Source: Gammaproteobacteria bacterium (GTDB lineage: Bacteria > Pseudomonadota > Gammaproteobacteria > Ga0077536). From it: 40,771 nucleotides of DNA. The notes under the pieces were generated by a model. It was given only the letters and a program-made list of their open reading frames with translations. It was not told where the DNA came from and did not search any database. Of this stretch, positions 33,199-40,719 are shown one piece after another. The stretch lies in NCBI GenBank assembly GCA_016191285.1, contig JACPPA010000011.1:1-40771 (forward strand), in the 5' to 3' direction. The position numbers and the translations under genes are program-made. Numbering within the stretch: the stretch's first letter is position 1; each line of letters starts with the position of its first letter.

Positions 33199-33274
33199 TC
33201 CGTCACGCCGTACTACCGACCACCGGCGTGTCCTGCTTCTGTGCTGCAGGTAAGTTTCGTGCGCCTAGCAGCGG

Positions 33275-33346
33275 TCGATTCAGCCGTTGAAAGCCGGTTA
33301 TTTCTATTTGATTTCGGCGGATATTTTTGTAGGTGTCCGCAATTCG
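33275..33346 (+). repeat. Recurrent island repeat, copy B (72 bp)
   Basis: Same length and register as copy C (39652-39723), about 85 percent identical by eye; shares its last 44 bp with copy A. It ends in CAATTCG, directly followed by the broken 3' end of the primase gene. The stop codon of that fragment lies within the repeat. Confidence 0.8.
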
Positions 33347-33636
33347 TGCGCCCGTCTGAATGCTCCAGATTCGAGCCATAAATCAGGCGCCTGGAGTAAC
33401 GCGAGCGCCGCTTCACGCGCGGCCTCACTCATTACCGGCGCGACGGACACCGGCGTCAAGGCGGCTTGCAAGCGCTGATCTTGCCACTGCTCGAGCTTCA
33501 GCAGCAGCTTGCCTAAGTCCCGCTGCACGACACTTTCTTCAACGGCGAACTCGCCGGCCGTCGCGCGCGCGAACGCCTGGCGATGTTTGGCGCTGTAGAG
33601 ATCTACGGTGTCCACGTAAAGACACTCACCACGACT
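33304..33636 (-). pseudogene. CHC2-type primase-like protein, internal fragment
   Basis: Reads LYVDTVDLYSAKHRQAFARA, then VVQRDLGKLLLKLEQWQDQR and SEAAREAALALLQAPDL. I recognise this as the middle part of large CHC2 zinc-finger/Toprim proteins (VDTLDLYSAR---F, V-KRDLG--LLKLE--QD, ALALL--P-L). It is bounded by the IS3-family element on one side and repeat B on the other; after APDL the frame reads repeat-derived codons (RTPTKISAEIK). The N-terminus of the same gene lies beyond the IS at 34890-35066. Confidence 0.7.
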
Positions 33637-33651
33637 TGATCCTGCCCGCGA

Positions 33652-34533
33652 TCAGTGGACATTTGCGTAAGCGAGTTGTTGTGCCTCAAACGCTGCTGGA
33701 CTGAGATAGCCGTTAGCGCTATGTCGGCGGGTTCGATTGTAATCAACCTCAATGTATTCGAATACCGTTTGTCGCATGGCTTCTCGCGTCGGGAAGTGTT
33801 CGCCATGAATGGCTTCAACTTTCAGCGTATGAAAAAAACTCTCAGCACATGCGTTGTCGTAGCAATTACCCGTGCCGCTCATACTGCACAGTAATCCGTG
33901 TTGGTCGAGCAATGCTTGGTAAGCGGCCGAGCAGTATTGACTGCCGCGGTCGGTGTGCACGATCACCCCGCGTGGTCGATGCGTGCGCCACAACGCCATG
34001 TGTAAGGCGTCACAGACCACCTGTGCAGTCATCCGTGCTGACATCGCCCACCCCACGACACGTCGCGAGTAGAGGTCAAGCACGATTGCTAGATAAAGCC
34101 AGCCTTCGTCAGTCCATAGGTAGGTGATGTCACCGACCCATTTTTGGCACGGCGCTGTCACCGTGAAGTCCTGCTGGAGTAAATTAGCCGCGACGGGCTG
34201 TGTGTGGTTCGAATTCGTGGTGGCTTTGAATTTCTTCGCCGCCTTGGCGCGCAATCCTTGTCGGCGCTGACTATTGGCCACCGTCTTGCGGTCGAATTGC
34301 TCGCCAACCAACGCCAAGTCCAAGGTCAACCTCGGCGAGCCCGCGCGGCCTTTCCCCTTCACGAAGGCCGCCTTGACCACCGGATCGAGATGCACGCGAC
34401 GTTGCGCGCGTACCGACGATTTGCCGCGACGATTGCGCCAGGCATAAAAACCACTGCGCGACACCGACAGCACGCGACTCATCACCGTCACTCTGAATAG
34501 CTCGTCATGGGCAGCCATGAATACGTACTTCAC
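33652..34533 (-). CDS. IS3-family transposase OrfB (DDE integrase core)
   Basis: A 293-aa protein. HTH_21-like N-terminal part ([20 protein letters not shown]), then the rve integrase core with D in [16 protein letters not shown] in [17 protein letters not shown], and E in [16 protein letters not shown], followed by [15 protein letters not shown]. All catalytic residues are present. It starts at a GTG that overlaps the orfA stop (GTGA), so translation is coupled or a frameshift gives the OrfAB fusion. The element may still be active. Confidence 0.92.
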   Translation of the reverse strand: MKYVFMAAHDELFRVTVMSRVLSVSRSGFYAWRNRRGKSSVRAQRRVHLDPVVKAAFVKGKGRAGSPRLTLDLALVGEQFDRKTVANSQRRQGLRAKAAKKFKATTNSNHTQPVAANLLQQDFTVTAPCQKWVGDITYLWTDEGWLYLAIVLDLYSRRVVGWAMSARMTAQVVCDALHMALWRTHRPRGVIVHTDRGSQYCSAAYQALLDQHGLLCSMSGTGNCYDNACAESFFHTLKVEAIHGEHFPTREAMRQTVFEYIEVDYNRTRRHSANGYLSPAAFEAQQLAYANVH

Positions 34534-34829
34534 TTCAGGCTCTTCGCGAAGTACGTGGCCGCTTTTTTTAATATCGCAAGCTCCTCGGCTTGCTCCGCCA
34601 ACAGGCGCTTTAGCCGGACAATTTCATTGACTTGAGATTGCTCCGCTTCGCCTTCCGAACATCGTTGCGCGAACTTCTGCCGCCAATCATAAAGTTGCGA
34701 TTCATGCAGCCCAATATCCCGTGCTGCCCGAGCAACCCCAACCTTCGCGGCCAACCCTAATGCTTCATCTTTGTACGATTGAGAATATTGTTGCCGCGGT
34801 TTCTTCTTTACCGGTATTTGCTTTGTCAT
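34530..34829 (-). CDS. IS3-family transposase OrfA (helix-turn-helix)
   Basis: A 99-aa protein. [20 protein letters not shown] then [20 protein letters not shown] is the HTH_Tnp_1 domain that binds the IS ends; a leucine-zipper-like helix ([20 protein letters not shown]) follows for multimerisation. The start at 34829 is preceded by GAGGTGG; the longer frame to 34874 would reach into the terminal repeat. Confidence 0.9.
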   Translation of the reverse strand: MTKQIPVKKKPRQQYSQSYKDEALGLAAKVGVARAARDIGLHESQLYDWRQKFAQRCSEGEAEQSQVNEIVRLKRLLAEQAEELAILKKAATYFAKSLK

Positions 34830-34889
34830 GGTCCACCTCTTTTGCGTAGGATAATCGCTTATCAAGGTGTCCACCGAACATGGGCAAGA

Positions 34890-35066
34890 TCACAGGTTCT
34901 TCTTTGGACTCACGACCAACGAGGGTTCATGATCATCATGGAACGGGCACAGCCCTAATAAATCTGCACCGTGACGAGTGAGCACCACGCCATGCGACTC
35001 GACCAATCGGGTCAGCGACACCTCACTTTTCAGTCGCTCGACTTCGCGCTCGGGGATGCGGGCCAT
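34890..35066 (-). pseudogene. CHC2-type primase-like protein, N-terminal fragment cut by the IS
   Basis: ATG 35066 follows AGGAGA. The 58 residues begin MARIPEREVERLKSEVSLTR and include LLGLCPFHDDHEPSLVVSP, the first half of a CHC2 zinc finger as in DnaG-like proteins (CPFH). The frame ends exactly where the IS3-family element begins. The middle of the gene, including the rest of the zinc finger and presumably Toprim, is missing; a later part survives at 33304-33636. Confidence 0.75.
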
Positions 35067-35113
35067 CAATCGGTCTCCTGCTTAAAACATGTCAAGGGGT
35101 AATCACTAAAACG

Positions 35114-35170
35114 TATGACTTTATTTACGTTCAATGTATAATAAAATAAATGTATAGACATTCAAGTAGT
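35114..35170 (+). promoter_or_regulatory. AT-rich divergent promoter region with repeated ATGTATA
   Basis: A consensus -10 TATAAT (35137-35142) has a weak -35 candidate TATGAC 17 nt upstream (35114-35119). ATGTATA occurs twice (35135 and 35150 region) and TTCAATGT...ACATTCAA forms an imperfect inverted pair around it. It lies between the divergent primase fragment and the XRE gene and is a likely binding site for the XRE regulator. Confidence 0.5.
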
Positions 35171-35239
35171 CTTTCTTAAACATGCAAAACTCACCCCTAC
35201 ACTCGCCGACATCCATTCACGCACGAGACCGCAGCGAAC

Positions 35240-35635
35240 ATGCCGAAGAAACTCAACGCTGAAGCCGCCACCGGCTTCGGGCCACGACTCGCCACCCTGC
35301 GTAAGGCCGCTGGGATCACCCAAACCGCGCTGGCCGCCGAGATCCAGATCTCACAACGCATGATGGCCTACTACGAAGGACCGACCGCGCATCCGCCGGC
35401 GAACTTGTTACCCGCGATGGCGACCGCGCTCGGCGTGAGTGTCGATACCTTGCTTGGGATCGAAGCGTCCAAACGTCGCGCCAAAGCGAGCGATACGCGG
35501 CTCGAGCGGCGCTTGCGTCAGATTGAGCAGTTGAACGCCACCGATAAGCGCCAGGTGATCCAGCTCATCGATGCTTTCATCGAGCGCGGGCACCTGAAGC
35601 GCAAACAACGCCAGGCTGATGCCGTGAGCGGTTAA
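35240..35635 (+). CDS. XRE-family helix-turn-helix regulator
   Basis: A 131-aa protein. The HTH_3 domain covers about 13-72: FGPRLATLRKAAGITQTALA, EIQISQRMMAYYEGPTAHPP, LLPAMATALGVSVDTLLGIE. A helical C-terminal tail (RLERRLRQIEQLNATDKRQV) may mediate dimerisation. Start at ATG 35240. It ends 11 bp before an antitoxin-PIN toxin pair on the same strand and probably controls that module. The AT-rich region upstream offers candidate operator repeats. Confidence 0.9.
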   Translation: MPKKLNAEAATGFGPRLATLRKAAGITQTALAAEIQISQRMMAYYEGPTAHPPANLLPAMATALGVSVDTLLGIEASKRRAKASDTRLERRLRQIEQLNATDKRQVIQLIDAFIERGHLKRKQRQADAVSG

Positions 35636-35646
35636 AGGAGAGCACC

Positions 35647-35874
35647 GTGTTACATGCCATCCGACAGAAGATCACCGTCCAAGCCGGCGGCCGTATTGAA
35701 CTGTGTGCGCCAGAGCTCGCTGAAGGTACTCGAGCCGACGTGATCGTGATTGAAGAGCCCGCGCCAGAAGTTTTACGCTCGCTCAGCGAGCTACTCGGCC
35801 AGGGGCGCGGCGCTTATGCCACCCCGGAAGCGGCCGATGCTTTCCTGCGTGGCGAGCGTGACGCGTGGGAGTGA
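35647..35874 (+). CDS. Antitoxin of PIN toxin module (VapB-like)
   Basis: A 75-aa protein with start GTG at 35647 after AAAGGAGAG. The N-terminus MLHAIRQKITVQAGGRIELC and following ELAEGTRADVIVIEE resemble AbrB/MazE-type swapped-hairpin DNA-binding strands; the C-terminus (AYATPEAADAFLRGERDAWE) is the toxin-binding tail with the typical A-DAFLR-ERD-WE. It overlaps the toxin gene by 4 bp (GTGA). Confidence 0.85.
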   Translation: MLHAIRQKITVQAGGRIELCAPELAEGTRADVIVIEEPAPEVLRSLSELLGQGRGAYATPEAADAFLRGERDAWE

Positions 35875-36302
35875 CCACGCTCCCGACCGGCAGCCGGCTT
35901 TATCTGGATGCGAACGTCTGGATTTACGCACTGGAAGGGTATGCTGCGTTTGCCGCGCCGCTTGCTGCGTTGTTTGCGCGGATTGATGCCGGCGAACTCA
36001 ATGCCATCACCAGCGAGTTCACTTTGGCCGAAGTGCTGGTCAAACCGTTTGCTGATCTCAACGTCGCACTCCAGCAGCGCTATATCGAGACCCTAAAAGA
36101 CCGACCCTCGCTCCGCATCGTGCCGGTGACACGCGAGATTCTGATCAGTGCGGCTCGCCTGCGCGCGCAGCATCCAACGCTTAAAATGCCCGACGCCTTG
36201 CATGCCGCCACCGCGCTCGAAAGCGGCGCCGGCGTTCTCGTCAGCAACGATACGCGCTTCGTCGCCGTGCCGGGACTACAACTGATGAAGCTCAGCGACT
36301 AA
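35871..36302 (+). CDS. PIN-domain RNase toxin (VapC-like)
   Basis: A 143-aa PIN-fold ribonuclease. The acidic active-site residues are all visible: D in LYLDANVWIYALEGY, E in EFTLAEVLVKPF, D in LKMPDALHAATALE, and D in LVSNDTRF. Start GTG 35871 overlaps the antitoxin stop; a GTG at 35865 is possible. Unlike the PIN genes at 32748 and 39717 it is intact. Together with the XRE regulator it forms a three-gene unit. Confidence 0.9.
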   Translation: MTTLPTGSRLYLDANVWIYALEGYAAFAAPLAALFARIDAGELNAITSEFTLAEVLVKPFADLNVALQQRYIETLKDRPSLRIVPVTREILISAARLRAQHPTLKMPDALHAATALESGAGVLVSNDTRFVAVPGLQLMKLSD

Positions 36303-36370
36303 AGATAAAAGCTCTTGCGAGGTCAAATCCTAAATGAGGGAGGCCCCAAATTCGCGATGCTTGATGCTCG

Positions 36371-36832
36371 TCACGGTACGCTCGGCCGTAACGGAAAATT
36401 AGTGGGCTGCGTCCGTGGATCCGCCACCGGAAGTTGTTGCTCAGTCCTAACTGCGTACAGAAAATCATCCGCCTCCATTTGCAGTCGCATTTGCGTTTCG
36501 TGCTCGTTCTCGACGTACTCAGGCGGTAGTGCATATATCTCTTTAAGCGAGTATCGAAAACTCTTCGACCCACCGACTAGATCTAAGGTCGGAACTTTTT
36601 TATTAGTCCCCTGAAGAACACTCCAGCTCAGGCGATTTAATTCATTGTCTCCGAGTCGTAGTAAGTATCCCGCACGCCACTGTGATTCCCCATCGGCAAA
36701 GCGGACAACCCAATCCGTTGAAGAATTGTTATAGAGGCTGATCGCCATATCCTTGGGGCAGCCGTACAGCGTAAGAATCAAAGGAAGCACCAGAACAAGC
36801 GAAATCCATTTCAGGAGGTTCCTTATGGCCAC
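36371..36832 (-). CDS. Putative lipoprotein overlapping the RHS tail; candidate immunity protein
   Basis: A 153-aa protein of no recognised family. From GTG 36832 it has a hydrophobic N-terminus (NLLKWISLVLVLPLILTL) ending in a lipobox-like LYGC (C25), so it is probably a membrane-anchored lipoprotein. The mature part is hydrophilic with many aromatic and acidic residues (DWVVRFADGESQWRAGYLLR, KEIYALPPEYVENEHETQMR). Its start lies 10 bp inside the end of the RHS C-terminal module on the same strand, with no ribosome binding site of its own, so translation looks coupled. Small proteins directly behind polymorphic toxin tails are often immunity proteins (inference). A longer frame to 36889 is less likely. 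Confidence 0.65.
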   Translation of the reverse strand: MAIRNLLKWISLVLVLPLILTLYGCPKDMAISLYNNSSTDWVVRFADGESQWRAGYLLRLGDNELNRLSWSVLQGTNKKVPTLDLVGGSKSFRYSLKEIYALPPEYVENEHETQMRLQMEADDFLYAVRTEQQLPVADPRTQPTNFPLRPSVP

Positions 36833-38850
36833 GGCTGCGGACTCGCTGAATGAGCACCTGTCTCCAAAACATTGGCCGGACCATGCCAATCTCCGCGATT
36901 GAAAATTAGCGCTCCTGTTCCAAGTAGCGCATGCGCCGGCAAATACAACGGCCCGAGTACTTGCGCTTGAAAGGTGTGCTGCATTTCCTCGACCCCAAGT
37001 GTGTGGTCAAAAAATCGCGGCGAGTCAGGCTGAAATTGCTGGCCAGTTCCGTAGATAATCGAATTGCCGAACGTCATCGCCGAGCCCATGAGCGGACTAT
37101 TGATGAACTGTATCGCGTTGTTGCCGAAGGTGATGTCTGGATTGGTTCCGAATAGGGTGCCTACCCCGTAGCCGAGCCCACCGTAAACTGAGCCGATGAC
37201 GGTGTTGGGTAAGGCCCAGATTTTCCCTGCAAGATCAGCTAGACCACGCAAGTGGGTTTCCGCCGTTAGCCGCCGATTGCAGCCCGCCACCATACAGATA
37301 ACTGAACGCGCCGGTGACGGCGCCATTCTCGAAGCTCCCGCCGCTCAGGCTGGACACCGTCCCACCGATGATCGCATTCGCCGCCACTCCGCCGGCAAAA
37401 CCCAATGACCCATCGATCTTGCCCCCCAAATTCGCCTGCGTGAATGCCGCGCCGACTCCGGCGGACAAGAACCCACTCTCAAAACTCCCGCCTTGCGCCA
37501 CGCTAGACAGCCCACCCACGGTGCCAGGGCGACGGCTTTCAATGCCTTTTCGCCAAAGTCCGCGCCCGCTACATCCCAGCCATGCAGCGAGTTGAAGCCC
37601 ACGGCAGTAACACCGCTGATCAACCCATTCTGCAAATCTCCCCCGCTACTAATGAGTCCCGAACTAAAGCCCGAGGCAAAGGTTACCTCGGCCGTCTGGG
37701 CCGCGGTAAGCAGGGTCGTTGAGATATACCACTGCCCGGCCGCGGCCACCGCAATCGCCGCAAAGGTCTGAATGTTATCCACCACGAAGTTAAGCACGGT
37801 GGCGAAGGCGTCGATAGCGCCGCCAATTAGATCGTCGACAAAAAAGTTGACCACGTCATCAAAGAATCCAAACCCCGTCGGGTCGGTGAACGACAACGGA
37901 TTGTTGTTGACATAACAATACCGGTTGTACGCCGGCGGGTTACCCGGGGTTTGGATATTAGGATCGGCCGAGGTGAAGCGCCCGAGCACGGGGTCATACA
38001 CCCGGCCGTTCATGTGCACCAGGCCGACGGTGTCGAGTTCTTCATGCCCGGTGTAACCGCGGATGGTGGTGTTCGAGGTGAGCGCGCCGGTCGCATCGGT
38101 CCAACCGGTCGCATTGCGCCGCTTACCCCACGTATCGAACGAGAAGCGCTCGACCACCGCTTTGGTCTCATCGGTGATGGCCACCATTGAACCTAAATGG
38201 TCGGTATGCAGGTAGCGCGTCTGTTGGGAGACCGGCGTCTCGGTGCTGCCGTTACTCTGGCCAATAGATTTGTAGAGGGCGATCAGCTCGCCGTGGGCCG
38301 TGACGTAGTGGGTGTGCGTCCAGGTCGCGAGACCGCCGACTGGCGGCAGCTTCTCGACCTCATACCGCAGCGGGCCTTGGACATAGAGCAAGGTCCGTCC
38401 GGTGCCTTCCACTTGCTTAAGCCGGTCGCGGTCGGCGCCATAGGTGAAGTCCACCGTGTTGCCATTCGCATCGAGATGCGTCGGCTGGTTGAACGCGCTG
38501 TAGGTCAGGTTGCCCAACACCGTGGTGCCTTGCTTCTGTTGCAAGCGATTGCCGTTGGCATCGCAACTGTAGGTCCAGCCGTTGACCGCCGTCACCGCAT
38601 GCGGACCCCCCGTGGTGCCGCCGTAAGCAAAGGTGCCGGTTAAGCCGGCCTTGGTCACGAAGTTACTGAGCGCGTCGTAGCTGTACGTCTTCGCCGCTTG
38701 GCCCACTACTTGCGAGCTGGTGACGCGTGGGTGTTGATCCCATTGCCTAAGGCGAATGCCGCCAAATGCCCTTCGGCATCTTGGGCCGTCGCTTGCCAAT
38801 ACGTCGTCACAGGGTTGCCGTTGGCCGCCACACTTTGCACTGACTTCAAA
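36823..38850 (-). pseudogene. RHS repeat-associated core protein with C-terminal module, frameshifted (copy 2)
   Basis: Reads, from high to low coordinates: LKSVQSVAANGNPVTTYWQA; then, in another frame after a missing segment, YSYDALSNFVTKAG, YLHTDHLGSMVAITDE and the RHS core GLVHMNGRVYDPVLGRFTSA, DPNIQTPGNPPAYNRY. After the core comes a hydrophobic region (FFVDDLIGGAIDAFATVLNF). Near 37520 the frame shifts to GGLSSVAQGGSFESGFLSAG, and near 37245 again to LADLAGKIWALPNTVIGSVY, FGNNAIQFINSPLMGSAMTF and EEMQHTFQAQVLGPLYLPAH, ending at 36823. RHS proteins are large secreted beta-cocoon proteins whose tails act as toxins. Three frame breaks make this copy non-functional unless the reads are wrong. 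Confidence 0.8.
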
Positions 38851-39000
38851 TGTTGAAAGTTACGCTCGCCCAACACCTCCGCCACGCATCTTCCAACGCT
38901 ACGATTAACGGTCCAAAGCGGTCGACGGCGACTGCTCAATCTTCGATAATTGGCACGATATTCGGAATCGTACGCTGAATCACAACCATTCGGGAGACGC

Positions 39001-39252
39001 ATGATGGCGAACGAGATTCTCACTTACTGCGACGGCCGCATCACCATCAATCCGGCGGTTTGCAACGGCAAGCCAACCCTCCGCAACATGCGAATAACGG
39101 CGCAAACCGTGCTCGAATACCTCAGCGCTGGCGAAACCGAAGCGGAGATCCTGCGCCAATATCCCGGGCTTGAAGCGGCGGACATTCGCGCTTGCTTACA
39201 GTTTGCGACGCGTCTCATGGAGCAGCACTACACCCTTGAATCCGTCGCTTGA
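39001..39252 (+). CDS. DUF433 family antitoxin
   Basis: An 83-aa protein starting MMANEILTYCDGRITINPAV behind GGGAG. The block CNGKPTLRNMRITAQTVLEY then LSAGETEAEILRQYPGLEAA and DIRACLQFA is the DUF433 HTH-like domain. It lies 1 bp upstream of a DUF5615 PIN-like gene, the usual partner. It is the antitoxin and probable autorepressor. Confidence 0.92.
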   Translation: MMANEILTYCDGRITINPAVCNGKPTLRNMRITAQTVLEYLSAGETEAEILRQYPGLEAADIRACLQFATRLMEQHYTLESVA

Positions 39253-39253
39253 G

Positions 39254-39595
39254 ATGGCGCGTTACTTGATTGATGCCAATCTCCCGTATCGATTTAAATT
39301 GTGGCAAAGCCCGGATTATGTACACGTTTTCGCTCTCAACGACCGCTGGAGTGACGATGAGATTTGGTACTACGCACGCGACAATCAATTAACCCTCGTC
39401 AGTAAAGACGCCGATTTCTCGGACCGAATCGTCACTGCAGCACCGCCGCCTCGCGTTATTCATTTACGGATTGGCAACCTGCTGATTCGCGATCTGCATG
39501 AATTCCTGGCTCGAACGTGGAGCCGCGTCTGCCTGCTTAGCGAAACCCACAAACTTGTTCGCGTTTACTTCGATCGCATCGAATGCGTGGCCTAG
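39254..39595 (+). CDS. DUF5615 family PIN-like toxin
   Basis: A 113-aa PIN-like ribonuclease partner of DUF433. YLIDANLPYRFKLW gives the first acidic residue; NDRWSDDEIWYYARDNQLTL then VSKDADFSDRI carries the D-EI and K-D-DF motifs typical of the family. The C-terminus (HEFLARTWSRVCLLSETHKL) is helical. It looks intact. ATG 39254 almost touches the DUF433 stop. Repeat C follows 57 bp after its stop. Confidence 0.92.
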   Translation: MARYLIDANLPYRFKLWQSPDYVHVFALNDRWSDDEIWYYARDNQLTLVSKDADFSDRIVTAAPPPRVIHLRIGNLLIRDLHEFLARTWSRVCLLSETHKLVRVYFDRIECVA

Positions 39596-39651
39596 GAACG
39601 ACTCGATCGTTTTAGCCGTGTTAATAGTGACCTGCCCCAAACGACTACCGA

Positions 39652-39723
39652 TCGATCCAGTCGTTGAGAGCCGGGTATTTCTATTTGAATTCGCGGGATA
39701 TTTTTGTGGGCGTCCCCTATTCG
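39652..39723 (+). repeat. Recurrent island repeat, copy C (72 bp)
   Basis: Matches copy B over its whole length (TCGATCCAGTCGTTGAGAGC at its start, GGATATTTTTGTGGGCGTCC near its end, ATTCG at the right edge). The stop codon and last residue of the truncated PIN toxin (39717-40070) come from its right edge. Confidence 0.8.
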
Positions 39724-40070
39724 ACGACGATATTGGCATCGTGGATCTGCTTACCACCCGTCGGAACTACCGCAAGTAAACGAAGCAGGTGCGCTGTGAC
39801 GGCCGCAGTTTCATCCGCGACATTGAACTGGGTTTCGAAATACCGCACGTGCTCGACAATAGTTGCTGGTAAGGCAGGCCGTTCAAACACCTGGGGTCGG
39901 GTTCGTACCGCGATAAATTCTCTAAGGACTTGGCGGCTGATCCAGAGCGGGCGTCCGCTTTGATAGGCTGACCCAAGCGCGCGCATCGCCGCCGCATGGA
40001 ACGGCGCCTCGGCGATATTGGCGTAGATCAAAACATTGGTGTCAACGAAGAGCGACTCAGCGTCCGTCAT
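39717..40070 (-). pseudogene. PIN-domain toxin (VapC-like), 3' end cut by repeat C
   Basis: Reads LFVDTNVLIYANIAEAPFHA (first Asp), WISRQVLREFIAVRTRP (Glu) and LAVVPTGGKQIHDANIVVE (third Asp in HDANI) before a stop. PIN toxins continue for another 20-25 residues with the last acidic residue in a -TFN--DF block; these are missing because repeat C starts here. 117 aa remain. The ATG 40070 overlaps the antitoxin stop by 14 bp. The toxin is probably inactive. Confidence 0.8.
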
Positions 40071-40287
40071 GGTCGTAAATATCTTCGCGGCGTAGCCCAA
40101 GATCCATTGGCCAAGCGCCAGCGCGCTCTACCGGAAATTCGAGCGACGCGCGGTGAACCGTTGCCGCCGCTCTGGCGACGGCGGTGCGCTGACGCAGAAA
40201 ATCGATAAAGTCTTCTACCTCAATCTGGCGTTCCGGCGGCAGCTCCTGGAGTTTGTTGATAAGTGCTTGGGCATTGTCGGCGTGCAT
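40057..40287 (-). CDS. DUF2281/VapB-type antitoxin
   Basis: A 76-aa antitoxin. ALINKLQELPPERQIEVEDF then IDFLRQR is the DUF2281 motif (LP---Q-EV-DFI-FL). The C-terminal tail (AWPMDLGLRREDIYDHDGR) is the flexible toxin-binding part with the typical ED-Y-D--- end. A GAGGGCGAGGG stretch precedes the ATG. It overlaps the damaged PIN gene, so it is now an antitoxin without a full toxin. Confidence 0.88.
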   Translation of the reverse strand: MHADNAQALINKLQELPPERQIEVEDFIDFLRQRTAVARAAATVHRASLEFPVERAGAWPMDLGLRREDIYDHDGR

Positions 40288-40719
40288 GCCCTCGCCCTCA
40301 ATTGGTGGCTAAGCGATTGTGCGCTCATTTCGCGCTTGTTAAGCCTATAGCCACCTATTCCGTAAGAAAAGCCAATACTTTTCGCGAGCTGCCGCGACCG
40401 GGTTCTGGGCCCGTGCGCCTAGTTGCCGCTGGCTACCGAAGGTAGCGCCGACGAATCGAACTCGGCTGCTCCAGAAGGCGCCGGGGCGCAGCGTCGAAAT
40501 TAAGAGACGTTAAAAAATTTAACCTTGAAATCAATTCAAAACAGGTGGATGTCCTCGATTCGTTGTTGCGAGTTCTTCTGGCCCAAGGCGTTCGTCACCG
40601 TGGTCGTGAAGTGGTTGTAGCTAGTTCAAGTACTCTGATAATCATTAGCCGTCTCCCAAGATTGGTGGTAGATGCGAAGTTGAAAGATTTCGTGAACCAC
40701 CAAGCAAAGGAGACGAGCG
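40288..40719. other. Spacer before an IS110-family gene
   Basis: No gene recognised. The right part presumably holds the non-coding 5' region of the IS110-family element that starts at 40720. The stretch at 40440-40460 has a short tRNA T-arm-like GAATCGAACTC but no full tRNA. Confidence 0.4.

Larger units (their letters stand above)
33637..34892 (-). mobile_element. IS3-family insertion sequence
   Basis: The ends are 25-bp imperfect inverted repeats (20 of 25 match): TGATCCTGCCCGCGATCAGT from 33637 and, on the other strand, TGATCTTGCCCATGTTCGGT from 34892, both continuing GGACA. Length 1256 bp with the usual orfA and orfB. I see no flanking target duplication, which fits a deletion next to the element: the two flanks are non-contiguous parts of a primase-like gene. 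The first bases (TGA) at 34892-34890 provide the stop codon of the upstream gene fragment. Confidence 0.85.

Noticed and set aside
31545-39723. Island repeats as integron attC sites separating TA gene cassettes
   Set aside because: The repeats lack the inverted RYYYAAC/GTTRRRY core pair and long imperfect palindrome of attC sites, and no integrase gene is visible.
40436-40465. Second T-arm-like sequence (CGACGAATCGAACTCGG)
   Set aside because: No acceptor or anticodon stem can be formed with flanking sequence.
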